Assembly (NCBI GenBank): GCA_050743125.1
Contig: JBOGEB010000067.1
Span: 1 to 20,463 of the forward strand
Source: JBOGEB01 sp050743125
GTDB lineage: Bacteria > Actinomycetota > Nitriliruptoria > Euzebyales > Egibacteraceae
Direction of reading: 5' to 3'
Length of the DNA: 20,463 nt
The translations under genes and the position numbers were made by a program. Every line of letters starts with the position of its first letter. Positions within the stretch are counted from its first letter, which is position 1. This document shows positions 1 to 7,371 of this stretch, one piece after another. The notes beneath the pieces are model-generated. The model was not told the origin of the DNA, did no database searches, and saw nothing but the letters and a program-made list of their open reading frames with translations.

Positions 1-789
1 CTTCAGCTCGGCCAACGCGCTCCGCCCGTCGCCGAGCAGCGTGTGGCACTGGCCGCGCTCGACCGCGAGATACGCCTCATCCCACCCATGGAACCTGGCG
101 GCGGGCGAGAAGAACCCCTCGCCGGCGGCTGGATGCAATGCCCGGAAGGCGTCCACCACGTGGTGCGCCGCGAAATCGGTGTAGAAGCGGTACTCCCATT
201 CGCCGAACACCGCATAGTGGGGTTGGTGTTCGGGCTCGACCACGTTGAGGTCGCCGGCGACCACGATCGGTCCGCGGCCCAGGTCGGTGGCCAGGCGCGG
301 CAGCTGCGCGCTGACCGCCTGCTGGAACGCGCGTTTGTCCTCGTTCCGCCGTTCCTGCGGCCCCCGCGAGGGTACGTAGAGACCAACCACGCCGACCGTG
401 TGGGCGCCGAGCGTCACGCGCGCGGCGACGAACCGGGCCGGCAGATGGCCGAGCCTGACTGGCAGTGCCTCCAGCCCACCGACGCGGGCTGCCACCACGA
501 CCAGGTACTCCCCGCCGGACGAGTCCGGCACGATCACCTGGTAGCCGTACTCGCCCAGCGCCTGGATCAGCGCCTGTCCGCCGGGAGCGTCGCGGACCTC
601 AGTGAGCACCAGCACGTCGGCGTCGTCGCAGCCAGCGAGCCAGGCGGCTTGACGCCGCGCCCGTGTGGGGGCGGCGTGCTGCACGTTCCAGGTCAGCAGA
701 CGCAACTGGGCGACGGCCGCGCACCGGAGCGACGGTGTGTCGACGGGGAGGAAGGCGAGCTGCGCCGGGGGATCGCTCCCGCCGATCAT
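1..789 (-). CDS. Endonuclease/exonuclease/phosphatase-family protein, partial, with an unexpected TPR-like tail
   Basis: The reading frame starts at an ATG at 789 and stays open to the window edge (263 codons visible). Residues about 30-200 look like an exonuclease III/EEP-type metal-dependent phosphoesterase: LLTWNVQH near the start, the acidic LTEVRD, LYVPSRG, and VAGDLNVV, which carries the Asp and Asn of the active site. The family normally continues with a late segment holding the catalytic Asp-His pair (a DH motif close to the C-terminus). Here, after FRALHPAAGE, the frame instead reads GWDEAYLAVERGQCHTLLGD and so on, which resembles the helix pairs of TPR-containing regulators. The domain therefore seems to lose its last catalytic strand and join a foreign tail. 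The ATG overlaps the stop of the upstream aldo/keto reductase gene (ATGA), so translation is probably coupled. The EEP assignment is fairly firm. The substrate (DNA repair nuclease or other phosphoester) is unknown. Confidence 0.7.
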   Translation of the reverse strand, partial: MIGGSDPPAQLAFLPVDTPSLRCAAVAQLRLLTWNVQHAAPTRARRQAAWLAGCDDADVLVLTEVRDAPGGQALIQALGEYGYQVIVPDSSGGEYLVVVAARVGGLEALPVRLGHLPARFVAARVTLGAHTVGVVGLYVPSRGPQERRNEDKRAFQQAVSAQLPRLATDLGRGPIVVAGDLNVVEPEHQPHYAVFGEWEYRFYTDFAAHHVVDAFRALHPAAGEGFFSPAARFHGWDEAYLAVERGQCHTLLGDGRSALAELK

Positions 790-1904
790 GTGGTCACCTC
801 GTCCAGGAACACCTCGCCGGTTGCGTCCAGGGCTTGGTGGAGCCGTCCCATCGTGGCGCGGACAAACTCCAGGTCCTCGTCAGTCAGCGGCTCGCCAAGG
901 CAGGTGAAGTTCATCTCGATCTGCTCGGGGGGTGGTGAAGCGCCGCGGAAGCCGACCAGCACCGCGGCACCCTCGGCGCGTTGCAGGCAGAAGCGCAGCG
1001 CCACCCGGACCAGGTCGGCCGGGCGCGAGCCGAACCGCTGCCGCAGCGGGGCCAGCCCGTCATGCAGCACCGTCAGCGCGGTCGGGGTGAACCAGCGTTT
1101 TCGGCTGCGGTGGTCTCCGGGCCCGAAGACCGGCGGGCGGGCCGGGTCGTGCTTGCCGGCGAGCAGCCCCTGGGCGAGCGGCTTGTTGATCAGCACTCCG
1201 ACGCGGTGACGGGATGCCCAGGCGAAGACGTTGTCGGGACCGTCGGGGGTGAGGAGGTTGTAGCGCACCGCGAGCACGTCGGGCTGCACGAGCCCGAACA
1301 CCTGGCGGAAGCGGGCATGCTTGTCGGTCCGCTCGGCCTTTGGTGTGGTCAGGCGTTCCAGCGCGAGGCGGTGCGGGCCGCGCATGCCGATCGCCCGCAC
1401 CAGGCCCTGGTCCCGGAACGCCCGCATCCGCTCGACGGCGCTCGCCAGGTAGGCGTCGTCGAGCCCGAAATCGAAGTTGTGGAGGAAGTAGACGTCCAGG
1501 TAGTCGGTGCCGAGGTTGTCCAGGGTCTGCTCCAACAGGGTCTGCTCCAACTGGTGGCGCAGATGCAACGGCTGGTAGGCGTTGGGCGCGGTCCCGGCGA
1601 AGTAACCGACCTTGCTCGTGATCACGACTTGGTCGCGCGGGACCTGGCTTAGGAACCGGCCGATCAGCCGCTCCGACTGGCCGTGGCCGTAGACGTCTGC
1701 GGTGTCGAACAGGTTCGCTCCCAGCTCGAACGCACGGAACAGGCATTGCAGGGAGGCATGGTCGTCGGCTGTGCTCCAGCCCATCGGCAAACCGAGATTG
1801 CTGTCTTCGCCGCCGATCGCCCAGCAGCCGACCCCCAGCGGGAACACCTCGATCCCGGTCGTGCCCAGTCTGCGACGTTGGAGGTCAATTCTGCTCACAT
1901 CCAC
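786..1904 (-). CDS. Aldo/keto reductase
   Basis: A 372-residue protein of the aldo/keto reductase superfamily: NAD(P)H-dependent oxidoreductases with a TIM barrel, normally cytosolic. All four residues of the catalytic tetrad are visible: Asp and Tyr in FDTADVYGHGQSERLIG, Lys in TSKVGYF, and His in YFLHNFDFG. The N-terminal strand RRLGTTGIEVFPLGVGCWAIGG is typical. The start is a GTG at 1904, with a second in-frame GTG two codons later; the ATG at 1900 is out of frame. There is no good ribosome binding site. Instead a TAACAT hexamer ends seven bases before the GTG, which could make a leaderless mRNA. The gene lies 30 bp after the crotonase-family gene and overlaps the next gene by 4 bp, so all three may form one leftward operon. 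The substrate cannot be predicted. Confidence 0.9.
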   Translation of the reverse strand: MDVSRIDLQRRRLGTTGIEVFPLGVGCWAIGGEDSNLGLPMGWSTADDHASLQCLFRAFELGANLFDTADVYGHGQSERLIGRFLSQVPRDQVVITSKVGYFAGTAPNAYQPLHLRHQLEQTLLEQTLDNLGTDYLDVYFLHNFDFGLDDAYLASAVERMRAFRDQGLVRAIGMRGPHRLALERLTTPKAERTDKHARFRQVFGLVQPDVLAVRYNLLTPDGPDNVFAWASRHRVGVLINKPLAQGLLAGKHDPARPPVFGPGDHRSRKRWFTPTALTVLHDGLAPLRQRFGSRPADLVRVALRFCLQRAEGAAVLVGFRGASPPPEQIEMNFTCLGEPLTDEDLEFVRATMGRLHQALDATGEVFLDEVTT

Positions 1905-1911
1905 TGTCGGG

Positions 1912-1917
1912 ATGTTA
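1912..1917 (-). promoter_or_regulatory. Possible -10 hexamer for the aldo/keto reductase gene
   Basis: TAACAT on the minus strand is followed by seven bases and then the GTG start at 1904. That distance would put the transcript start on the start codon. No convincing -35 is visible, and the gene may simply be read through from the upstream crotonase gene. Confidence 0.3.
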
Positions 1918-1934
1918 GGGGGTTGCGCAGCTGC

Positions 1935-2690
1935 CTAGCGGCGGAAGCGCTCGACCCACGCCTGGAAGACGGGTGACGATGCCGAGGCGGCCTGCGCCCA
2001 TGACTCGTACTCGAGGACGGCGCCGAGGTCGTTCGTGGAGACGGCGAGGCCGACGCTGCGCTTGATGTGGCGCGCGAGTGCGGGGTCGAGGGCGGCGAAG
2101 CGGCTGGCGAGGTCGATCGCGGCGGCAACGCAGTCGTCCTCAGGGCCGTCGGCGAGGCTCCAGGCCACGGCTTGGTCGGCGTCGATCTCCTCGCCGAGCA
2201 GGAGCGTCCGCAGTGCCCGGCTCGCCCCGATGGCGCGAACGAGGAACCAGGTGCAGCCGCCGCCAGGGTGCAGGCCGATCCGCGCGAACGTGGCTGCAAA
2301 CGCCGCGTTCGGGCTGGCAATGCGCAGGTCGCAGGACAGCGCGAGGTTGAGGCCGGCGCCGACCGCGGGCCCGTTCACCGCAGCGACGGTCGGGAACCCC
2401 AGCTCGCGGACTCCCAGGAATGCCTGGTAGTACGCCTGGAGGCTCGCGTGGGTCTCGATGACGCAGCGGTCGGTGTCACCGAACAGCTCGGGCAGGTCAG
2501 CGCCCGCGCAGAACGCGTCGCCCTCGCCGGTGACGACGAGGGCGCGCGTGTCGGCATCGGCGCGCAGGGCCTGCAAAACGGCGATCAGCTCGCGGCTCAT
2601 CTGCTCGCCCATCGCGTTGCGCTTGCCCGGGTCGGTGAGGGTGAGCAGCCGGACTCCCGGAGCGGCCGTTTCGATGCGGACCTTCGCCAT
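1935..2690 (-). CDS. Enoyl-CoA hydratase/isomerase (crotonase) family protein, PaaG-like, without the hydratase glutamates
   Basis: A 251-residue crotonase-fold protein. The start is the ATG at 2690, preceded by a strong GGAGGTG ribosome binding site four bases away; the frame stays open far upstream, but that extension runs through the divergent promoter region and the opposite-strand gene. Family landmarks are the KRNAM segment near residue 22, the oxyanion-hole strands (FCAGADL and GPAVGAGLNLALSCD) and FARIGLHPGGG. In true enoyl-CoA hydratases two glutamates flank these loops (the GEKAQF and PEI positions of rat crotonase). Here the corresponding segments read SPNAAF and TFARIG, so neither Glu is present. 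The FxRIGL pattern resembles PaaG-type enoyl-CoA isomerases. An isomerase or other acyl-CoA activity is therefore more likely than hydration. It heads a leftward group with the aldo/keto reductase. Confidence 0.85.
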   Translation of the reverse strand: MAKVRIETAAPGVRLLTLTDPGKRNAMGEQMSRELIAVLQALRADADTRALVVTGEGDAFCAGADLPELFGDTDRCVIETHASLQAYYQAFLGVRELGFPTVAAVNGPAVGAGLNLALSCDLRIASPNAAFAATFARIGLHPGGGCTWFLVRAIGASRALRTLLLGEEIDADQAVAWSLADGPEDDCVAAAIDLASRFAALDPALARHIKRSVGLAVSTNDLGAVLEYESWAQAASASSPVFQAWVERFRR

Positions 2691-2729
2691 GGTCACCTCC
2701 CATTTCGCAAGGCTAGTGCTCCGCCGGGC

Positions 2730-2735
2730 TAGACT
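2730..2735 (+). promoter_or_regulatory. Possible -10 hexamer for the udg-tsaE-tsaB-rimI-tsaD operon
   Basis: TAGACT lies 35 bases upstream of the GTG start at 2771 in the 80-bp divergent gap, with a purine-rich GTGGGGGTG just before the gene as a possible ribosome binding site. No -35 hexamer stands out at the usual spacing. Confidence 0.3.
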
Positions 2736-2770
2736 CGCCACGCCCGAGGTTGCAGTGGGGGTGACGGCGT

Positions 2771-3472
2771 GTGAGGACCTTCCTGGAGCTGCGCACGGAA
2801 GCGCTGGCCTGTACCCGCTGCCGGCTCGCGCAGGGTCGTACGCAGGTCGTGTTCGGCGTCGGCGACCCCAACGCGTCGCTGATGTTCGTTGGCGAGGCTC
2901 CTGGATTCCACGAGGACCGGCAGGGTGTGCCGTTCGTCGGCGCCGCCGGGCAGCTGCTCGACACGCTGTGCGCGGAAGTCGGACTGTCCCGCGAGCACGG
3001 CGTGTACATCGCGAACGTCCTGAAATGCCGCCCGCCCGCCAACCGTGACCCACTGCCGGACGAGATCGAGGCGTGCAAGCCGTTCCTGGTCGAGCAGCTC
3101 GCCCACATCGATCCGGGTGTGGTCGTAACGCTCGGGGCGTTCGCGACCCGGCTGCTCCTCGAGCAGGTCACGGGTGGCCCACCCGACCCATGGCGCATCC
3201 CGGTGAGCCGCGTCGCCGGGTACCGCTTCGACCTCGGCGGGCGAACGCTCATCCCCACATTCCATCCCGCTGCGGCGCTTCGCGGGAACGAGACCGCGCT
3301 CCACGCGTTGCGCCGCGATCTGCGGCTCGCGGCCGACGTGCTCGCCGGCCGGGTGCCGACAGCGGCCGAGGCGCTGGGCCTCCTGCAGGGGGTGCCCCCC
3401 GGTGACCGGGCGGCCGAGCAACCAGCCCTGGAGCATGAGCTCCCGACCTCCACACAGTCGAGGCTGCGCTAG
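2771..3472 (+). CDS. Uracil-DNA glycosylase, family 4 (iron-sulfur type)
   Basis: A 233-residue protein that removes uracil from DNA as the first step of base excision repair. It matches family 4: motif GEAPGFHEDRQGVPFVGAAG (the GEAPG active-site loop) and the second active-site motif HPAAALRGN. The four cysteines expected to bind a 4Fe-4S cluster are visible: CTRC near residues 14-17, NVLKC in the middle, and EACKP after it. The KRRIH insertion of UdgX proteins is absent, so it is not a covalent-trapping UdgX. The last 40 residues or so form a low-complexity tail outside the fold. The start is a GTG at 2771; nothing better is available in frame. Its stop TAG is followed immediately by the tsaE ATG, with no gap. 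Confidence 0.92.
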   Translation: MRTFLELRTEALACTRCRLAQGRTQVVFGVGDPNASLMFVGEAPGFHEDRQGVPFVGAAGQLLDTLCAEVGLSREHGVYIANVLKCRPPANRDPLPDEIEACKPFLVEQLAHIDPGVVVTLGAFATRLLLEQVTGGPPDPWRIPVSRVAGYRFDLGGRTLIPTFHPAAALRGNETALHALRRDLRLAADVLAGRVPTAAEALGLLQGVPPGDRAAEQPALEHELPTSTQSRLR

Positions 3473-3991
3473 ATGGCGCGGGAGGTTCGACTGGTCAGCC
3501 GCTCGCCGGCGCAGACCCGCAAGATCGCCGCGACGGTCGCGGGGGCGTTGCGGCTCGGGGACGTCGTCGCGCTCACCGGCGAGCTCGGGGCTGGCAAGAC
3601 CTGTTTCGTGCAGGGTGCCGCGGCGGCGCTCGGCGTGCCGGGGCGGGTCACGAGCCCGTCGTTCGTGCTCCGTCGTGAGTACCAGGGGCAGATGCCGGTC
3701 CTCCACCTCGACGTGTACCGGCTGTCCACCCTGCAGGAGGTGCTCGACATCGGCTACGAGGAGGCGCTCGACCGTGACTGGGTGACGTTCGTCGAGTGGG
3801 GCGACGCGATGAATCCGCTGTTGCCGGTCGACCACCTGGAGGTCGAGTTTCGCCTGCCGGAGCCGGTCGGACCCCCCCAGGATGTGGACGCCGAGCCGCG
3901 CCTGCTCCTGATCTGCGCCCACGGCCATGACTGGGCCAGGCGGATGGCCGGGCTGGCGGTGGACCTGCAGCCTTGGCGCATGGGCGCGTAA
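3473..3991 (+). CDS. tsaE: tRNA threonylcarbamoyladenosine biosynthesis ATPase TsaE
   Basis: A 172-residue P-loop ATPase that drives the TsaB-TsaD complex in making N6-threonylcarbamoyladenosine at position 37 of ANN-decoding tRNAs. The Walker A motif GELGAGKT is at residues 37-44, followed by the family block VTSPSFVLRREY and the HLDVYRL strand. The motif FVEWGD carries the conserved Glu and Trp. Length fits the family. The ATG start directly abuts the uracil-DNA glycosylase stop codon. Only two bases separate its stop from the GTG start of tsaB. These contacts make a single polycistronic mRNA very likely. Confidence 0.96.
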   Translation: MAREVRLVSRSPAQTRKIAATVAGALRLGDVVALTGELGAGKTCFVQGAAAALGVPGRVTSPSFVLRREYQGQMPVLHLDVYRLSTLQEVLDIGYEEALDRDWVTFVEWGDAMNPLLPVDHLEVEFRLPEPVGPPQDVDAEPRLLLICAHGHDWARRMAGLAVDLQPWRMGA

Positions 3992-3993
3992 AA

Positions 3994-4716
3994 GTGCTCG
4001 TCCTCGGCATCGAGACCGCTACCCCGCAGTCCAGCGTGTGCCTGTCCACCGAGCACGGGCTCGTGGCGAGCGCAACGCTGGCGCGCGGTCGCGCGCACGC
4101 CGAGTTTCTCGCCCCGGCGATCGCGTTCTGCCTGCGGCACGCGAACCTTGGCCTCGATGCGGTCAACGGCCTGGCGGTGAGCCTCGGGCCGGGGCTGTTC
4201 ACGGGGTTGCGGGTCGGGATCGCGACCGCGCAGACGATGGCGCACGCTCGGCGGCTGCCGGTGGTCGGGCTCGCGTCGCTCGACCTGCTCGCGTTCCGGG
4301 TCCGGCACGCCCGGCGCCTGATCTGCGGTGTGATCGACGCCCGCCGCGGTGAGCTGTTCTGGGTGTTCTACCGCCCGGTGCCGGGTGGGGTGCAGCGGAT
4401 GACCGAGTATCGCGTCGGCCCGCCGGGGAAGCTGGCCGGAGAGATCGAGGCGGTGCCTGACGACGTGCTCTGCATCGGTGACGGCGCGGTGGCGAACCGG
4501 TCCCTGCTCGAGTCCACCGGTGCCGAGGTCGGCTCGTCCTCGAGCGCGTTCCCGAGCGCCGAGGCGCTCGTCGAGCTCGCGTTGCCCCGCTTCATCCGCG
4601 AGGAGACCCAGCGCCCCGAGGACCTTTCGCCGATCTACGTCCGGAAGGCCGATGCGCGCATCAACTGGCGCAACCGTGGGGTGCTTTACGGGGGGGTGGG
4701 TCCTGACGGTCGCTGA
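3994..4716 (+). CDS. tsaB: tRNA threonylcarbamoyladenosine biosynthesis protein TsaB
   Basis: A 240-residue ASKHA-fold protein, the inactive partner of TsaD that scaffolds the t6A synthase. The N-terminal LVLGIETATPQSSVCL, the glycine-rich GLAVSLGPGLFTGLRVGIAT and VIDARRGELF are hallmark segments. The start was set at the GTG at 3994 because the encoded protein then begins one residue before the first conserved beta strand, as in relatives. An in-frame ATG at 3973 would add seven residues and overlap the end of tsaE. The 3' end overlaps the predicted start region of rimI. Together with the neighbouring tsaE and tsaD it forms the complete late t6A machinery; tsaC is not in the window. Confidence 0.94.
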   Translation: MLVLGIETATPQSSVCLSTEHGLVASATLARGRAHAEFLAPAIAFCLRHANLGLDAVNGLAVSLGPGLFTGLRVGIATAQTMAHARRLPVVGLASLDLLAFRVRHARRLICGVIDARRGELFWVFYRPVPGGVQRMTEYRVGPPGKLAGEIEAVPDDVLCIGDGAVANRSLLESTGAEVGSSSSAFPSAEALVELALPRFIREETQRPEDLSPIYVRKADARINWRNRGVLYGGVGPDGR

Positions 4717-5398
4717 GCTCACCCGCTCCGCCCTGACCGGTGTCGACATCGTGCCGATGCGTGGTCGTCACCTGCGCCAAGTCCTCGCGATCGAGCGCCT
4801 GGTCTACCCGCGTCCCTGGTCGCAGGCGATGTTCGCGTCCGAGCTCGCTCAATGGGACACCCGCCGGTACGTCGTCGCGCTTGGGCCCGCCTCCGGGCGG
4901 GTGCCCGGATGGCGCCGGCTCTTCCGCCGCCGGTCGGTTTTTGGGTACGCGGGCCTGATGCTTACGCTCGACGAGGCGCACGTGACCACCGTGGCGGTGC
5001 ATCCCCGCCATCACCGGCGGAAGATCGCGAGCCGGCTCCTCCACACGATTCTGCGCGAGGCCCGCGCCCTGGGTGCTTCGGCCGCTACCCTCGAAGTCCG
5101 CACTGCCAACCGGGGCGCGCAGCGGCTCTACGCGCAGTTCGGGTTTGCGCCCGTGGGGACACGGCCCGGCTACTATGCGGAGACTGGTGAGGACGCGCTG
5201 ATCATGTGGGCGCACGGTCTCCAGTCCGATGCCTTCGGCGACCGGCTCGCAGCCCAGGCGGCACGGCTGGACGTCCCCGGCGGGTCGAGCGGCGCGCCCG
5301 ACCTCGACGTCCCGTGGGTGCAGGGCCGCATCGGCCTGGGTGGGGGCGGGGCCGCAGGTCCCGCCGGCGGGTGGGGACATCACCAGGGCGAGGGCTAG
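4676..5398 (+). CDS. rimI: Ribosomal-protein-alanine N-acetyltransferase RimI, with a Gly-rich C-terminal extension
   Basis: A GNAT-fold acetyltransferase placed between tsaB and tsaD, as in other actinobacteria. Conserved parts are PMRGRHLRQVLAIERLVYPRPWS at the N-terminus, VTTVAVHPRHHRRKIASRLL (acetyl-CoA pyrophosphate loop) and LEVRTANRGAQRLYAQFGF near the end of the fold. RimI acetylates the N-terminal alanine of ribosomal protein S18 in E. coli; actinobacterial relatives may act more broadly. The start is uncertain. The GTG at 4676 overlaps tsaB by 41 bp; a GTG at 4751 just precedes the conserved PMR segment; neither has a good ribosome binding site. The fold ends near LIMWAHGL, after which 58 extra residues rich in Gly and Ala run up to three bases before tsaD. 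In some actinobacteria RimI and TsaD are fused, so this tail may be a linker-like relic. Confidence 0.88.
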   Translation: MGCFTGGWVLTVAELTRSALTGVDIVPMRGRHLRQVLAIERLVYPRPWSQAMFASELAQWDTRRYVVALGPASGRVPGWRRLFRRRSVFGYAGLMLTLDEAHVTTVAVHPRHHRRKIASRLLHTILREARALGASAATLEVRTANRGAQRLYAQFGFAPVGTRPGYYAETGEDALIMWAHGLQSDAFGDRLAAQAARLDVPGGSSGAPDLDVPWVQGRIGLGGGGAAGPAGGWGHHQGEG

Positions 5399-5400
5399 CG

Positions 5401-6459
5401 TTGCTCGTTCTCGGCATCGAGACGTCGTGCGACGAGACCGCGATCGCGCTCGTCGAGGACGGGTTGCGCGTGCGGTCGAACGTGGTCGGCTCCCAGGTGG
5501 AGCGGCACCGGCCGTACGGCGGGGTCGTGCCCGAGATCGCGGCGCGTGCGCACCTCGAGCTGCTCCTGCCCTGTATCGACCGGGCGCTGGTCGAGGGTGG
5601 GTGCACGTACGCCGACATCGACGCGGTCGCGGTGACGCGCGGACCGGGCCTCGTCGGCGCACTGCTCGTGGGGGTCGCGGCGGCGAAGGGCCTCGCGCTT
5701 GCCCACGGCCTGCCGCTGATCGGGGTCAACCACCTGGAGGGCCATGTCTGCGCGGTGCAGCTCGAGTTCGGGCCGCTGCCGACGCCGCTCGTCGCGTTGA
5801 TCGTGAGCGGCGGGCACACCAGCCTGGTCCTGCTCGACACGCAGGGCCGCTTCTCGACGGTCGGCGCGACGATCGACGACGCGGCCGGCGAGGCGTTCGA
5901 CAAGATCGCGCGCTTCCTCGGCCTCCCCTACCCAGGCGGGCCAGAGATCGATCGGCTGGCCCGCGAGGGCGACGCGTGCGCCATGGCGTTCCCGCGGGCA
6001 ATGCCTGCCACCCTTGACTTCTCGTTCTCTGGTTTGAAGACCGCCGTCATTCGAGAGCTGCGCCGGCGCGAGGCCGTCGGCGAGCCGATCCATCTGCCTG
6101 ACGTCGCCGCCTCCTTTCAGGAGGCGGTGGTCGATGTCGCGGTTCGCAAGACGCTCGTGGCGGCGCGGACGCACGCTGTCGAGCATGTGACGGTCGTGGG
6201 TGGCGTGGCGGCCAACTCACGGCTGCGCGCTGCAGCGGCCGATGCGTGCAGACGCGAGGGGCTGCGCCTCCTCCTGCCAGCGCCCGGGCTGTGCACGGAC
6301 AACGGCGCGATGATCGCCGCCGCCGGCGCCAACCGGCTGCTCGCTGGCGAACGGTCTGGCCTGGACATCGACGCCGACCCGAACCTGCCGCTCGAGGCCC
6401 TGGCTATCGCAGGGGAACGCGAACGCGGAGCGTCCGCGCAGGGGCAGGCCTCGTCATGA
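5401..6459 (+). CDS. tsaD: tRNA N6-adenosine threonylcarbamoyltransferase TsaD
   Basis: A 352-residue ASKHA-fold enzyme that transfers the threonylcarbamoyl group to A37 of tRNA. Signature elements are LGIETSCDETAIALVED, the metal-binding HLEGH motif, IVSGGHTSLVLL, the FSFSGLKTAV loop, VGGVAANSRLR and the C-terminal CTDNGAMIA. The start is a TTG at 5401, chosen because the protein then begins LLVLGIETSCD exactly like its family, and because GAGGG sits seven bases upstream, over the end of rimI. An upstream in-frame ATG at 5206 would add 65 low-complexity residues read through rimI and is rejected. The stop TGA overlaps the ATG of the following GNAT gene (ATGA). Confidence 0.96.
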   Translation: MLVLGIETSCDETAIALVEDGLRVRSNVVGSQVERHRPYGGVVPEIAARAHLELLLPCIDRALVEGGCTYADIDAVAVTRGPGLVGALLVGVAAAKGLALAHGLPLIGVNHLEGHVCAVQLEFGPLPTPLVALIVSGGHTSLVLLDTQGRFSTVGATIDDAAGEAFDKIARFLGLPYPGGPEIDRLAREGDACAMAFPRAMPATLDFSFSGLKTAVIRELRRREAVGEPIHLPDVAASFQEAVVDVAVRKTLVAARTHAVEHVTVVGGVAANSRLRAAAADACRREGLRLLLPAPGLCTDNGAMIAAAGANRLLAGERSGLDIDADPNLPLEALAIAGERERGASAQGQASS

Positions 6460-7319
6460 CCACCACCCCGGCCCGCGCCAGGGCGGCCCGCCTTGCTCGG
6501 GCGGACGTCGCCCACGTCACGGCCTTGCTCGAGCGCGACTTCGGCCACCGGCAGTCCAGGGGGTGGGCGTATGAGCACCATTACTTGCTCGACGCGCTCG
6601 ACCGGGGGGAACACGGCCGCTTCCTCGTGTGGCCCGACGACGACCCGGTCGCGGTGCTCTACTTCGGCCCGACCGCCACGCTCGTGCCCGCTGGCGATCC
6701 CGTCGCCGCCACCGCGTTCGCCGGCGCCGCCAACCCGACCGGTTGGCGGATCCTTATCGGTGACCTCGAGATCTCGCAAGCGGTGCTCGACCTGGCGACG
6801 CGGTCCCTGTTCCGCCGCCGGGTGTCCTCCCGCGAGCAGCGGTTGATGATCGCCACCGCTGGTTCGGTGCCGGACGGGGACACACCGGACGGGTTCCGTC
6901 TGGCCGACACCTCCGATCTTGACCGGCTGACCGACTTCGCCTGTCAGCTCCACGTCGAGGACCAGATGGGGACGCCGATCCTGCGCTCGGGCCGTGGCGG
7001 GGTCCGGTCCCGTGTGGCCGAGAGCGTCGCTCAGGCGGCCACTTGGGTCGTCGACCGTGGCGGCGCCCCGATCGCGAAGATCGACCTGTCCCTGCGCAGC
7101 TGGCGCCGCGGCGTCCAGCTCGCAGGCGTCTTCGTGGAGCCCAAGTGGCGTGACCGCGGCATCGGCGGGTCGGCCGTCCGCGCCCTGACCCGCGAGCTGC
7201 TCGATGCCGGCTTTCCCTTAGTGAGCCTCCACGTGCGCGCTGACAACTTCCCTGCCATCGCCGCCTACCGCCGTGCCGGCTTCATCGACCAACGCCCCTG
7301 GCTCCTCGCCCTCCGGTAA
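6456..7319 (+). CDS. GNAT-family N-acetyltransferase coupled to tsaD
   Basis: A 287-residue protein ending in a clear GNAT acetyltransferase domain (residues about 150-287). It has the acetyl-CoA loop VFVEPKWRDRGIGGSAVRAL and the last-strand pattern LHVRADNFPAIAAYRRAGF. The first half is a second alpha/beta region with weaker resemblance, like the N-terminal domain of two-domain actinobacterial GNAT proteins. The ATG overlaps the tsaD stop by 4 bp, so it is translated with the t6A operon. The substrate is unknown. Its position suggests either a housekeeping protein-modifying role beside RimI or simple co-expression. It is the last gene of the operon; the next rightward genes are a toxin-antitoxin pair with their own promoter. 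Confidence 0.85.
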   Translation: MTTTPARARAARLARADVAHVTALLERDFGHRQSRGWAYEHHYLLDALDRGEHGRFLVWPDDDPVAVLYFGPTATLVPAGDPVAATAFAGAANPTGWRILIGDLEISQAVLDLATRSLFRRRVSSREQRLMIATAGSVPDGDTPDGFRLADTSDLDRLTDFACQLHVEDQMGTPILRSGRGGVRSRVAESVAQAATWVVDRGGAPIAKIDLSLRSWRRGVQLAGVFVEPKWRDRGIGGSAVRALTRELLDAGFPLVSLHVRADNFPAIAAYRRAGFIDQRPWLLALR

Positions 7320-7347
7320 GCGCGCCGCGCCGCTGCTGGCCATGTAC

Positions 7348-7365
7348 TCCTACTTGAAGTAGGAT
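7348..7365 (+). promoter_or_regulatory. Palindromic operator and -10 element of vapBC
   Basis: A perfect 8-bp inverted repeat with a single-base centre, TCCTACTT-G-AAGTAGGA, occupies 7348-7364. Its right arm contains TAGGAT (7360-7365), a good -10 hexamer. The vapB ATG follows at 7372, just where transcription from this hexamer would begin, so the mRNA is probably leaderless, although AGGA could also act as a ribosome binding site. VapB antitoxins usually bind such palindromes to repress their own operon, so this is the likely VapBC operator. Confidence 0.7.
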
Positions 7366-7371
7366 GTGCGT

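Noticed and set aside
43..1209. A 388-codon open frame on the plus strand
   Set aside because: It is antisense to the exonuclease-type and aldo/keto reductase genes, which have clear family motifs; the product shows none.
2691..3053. N-terminal extension of the crotonase-family protein by about 120 residues
   Set aside because: It would cover the divergent promoter region and the first third of the uracil-DNA glycosylase gene; the ATG at 2690 has a strong ribosome binding site.
5206..5400. ATG start of tsaD at 5206
   Set aside because: The added Arg/Gly-rich residues are read from rimI in another frame, and family members begin at the TTG at 5401.
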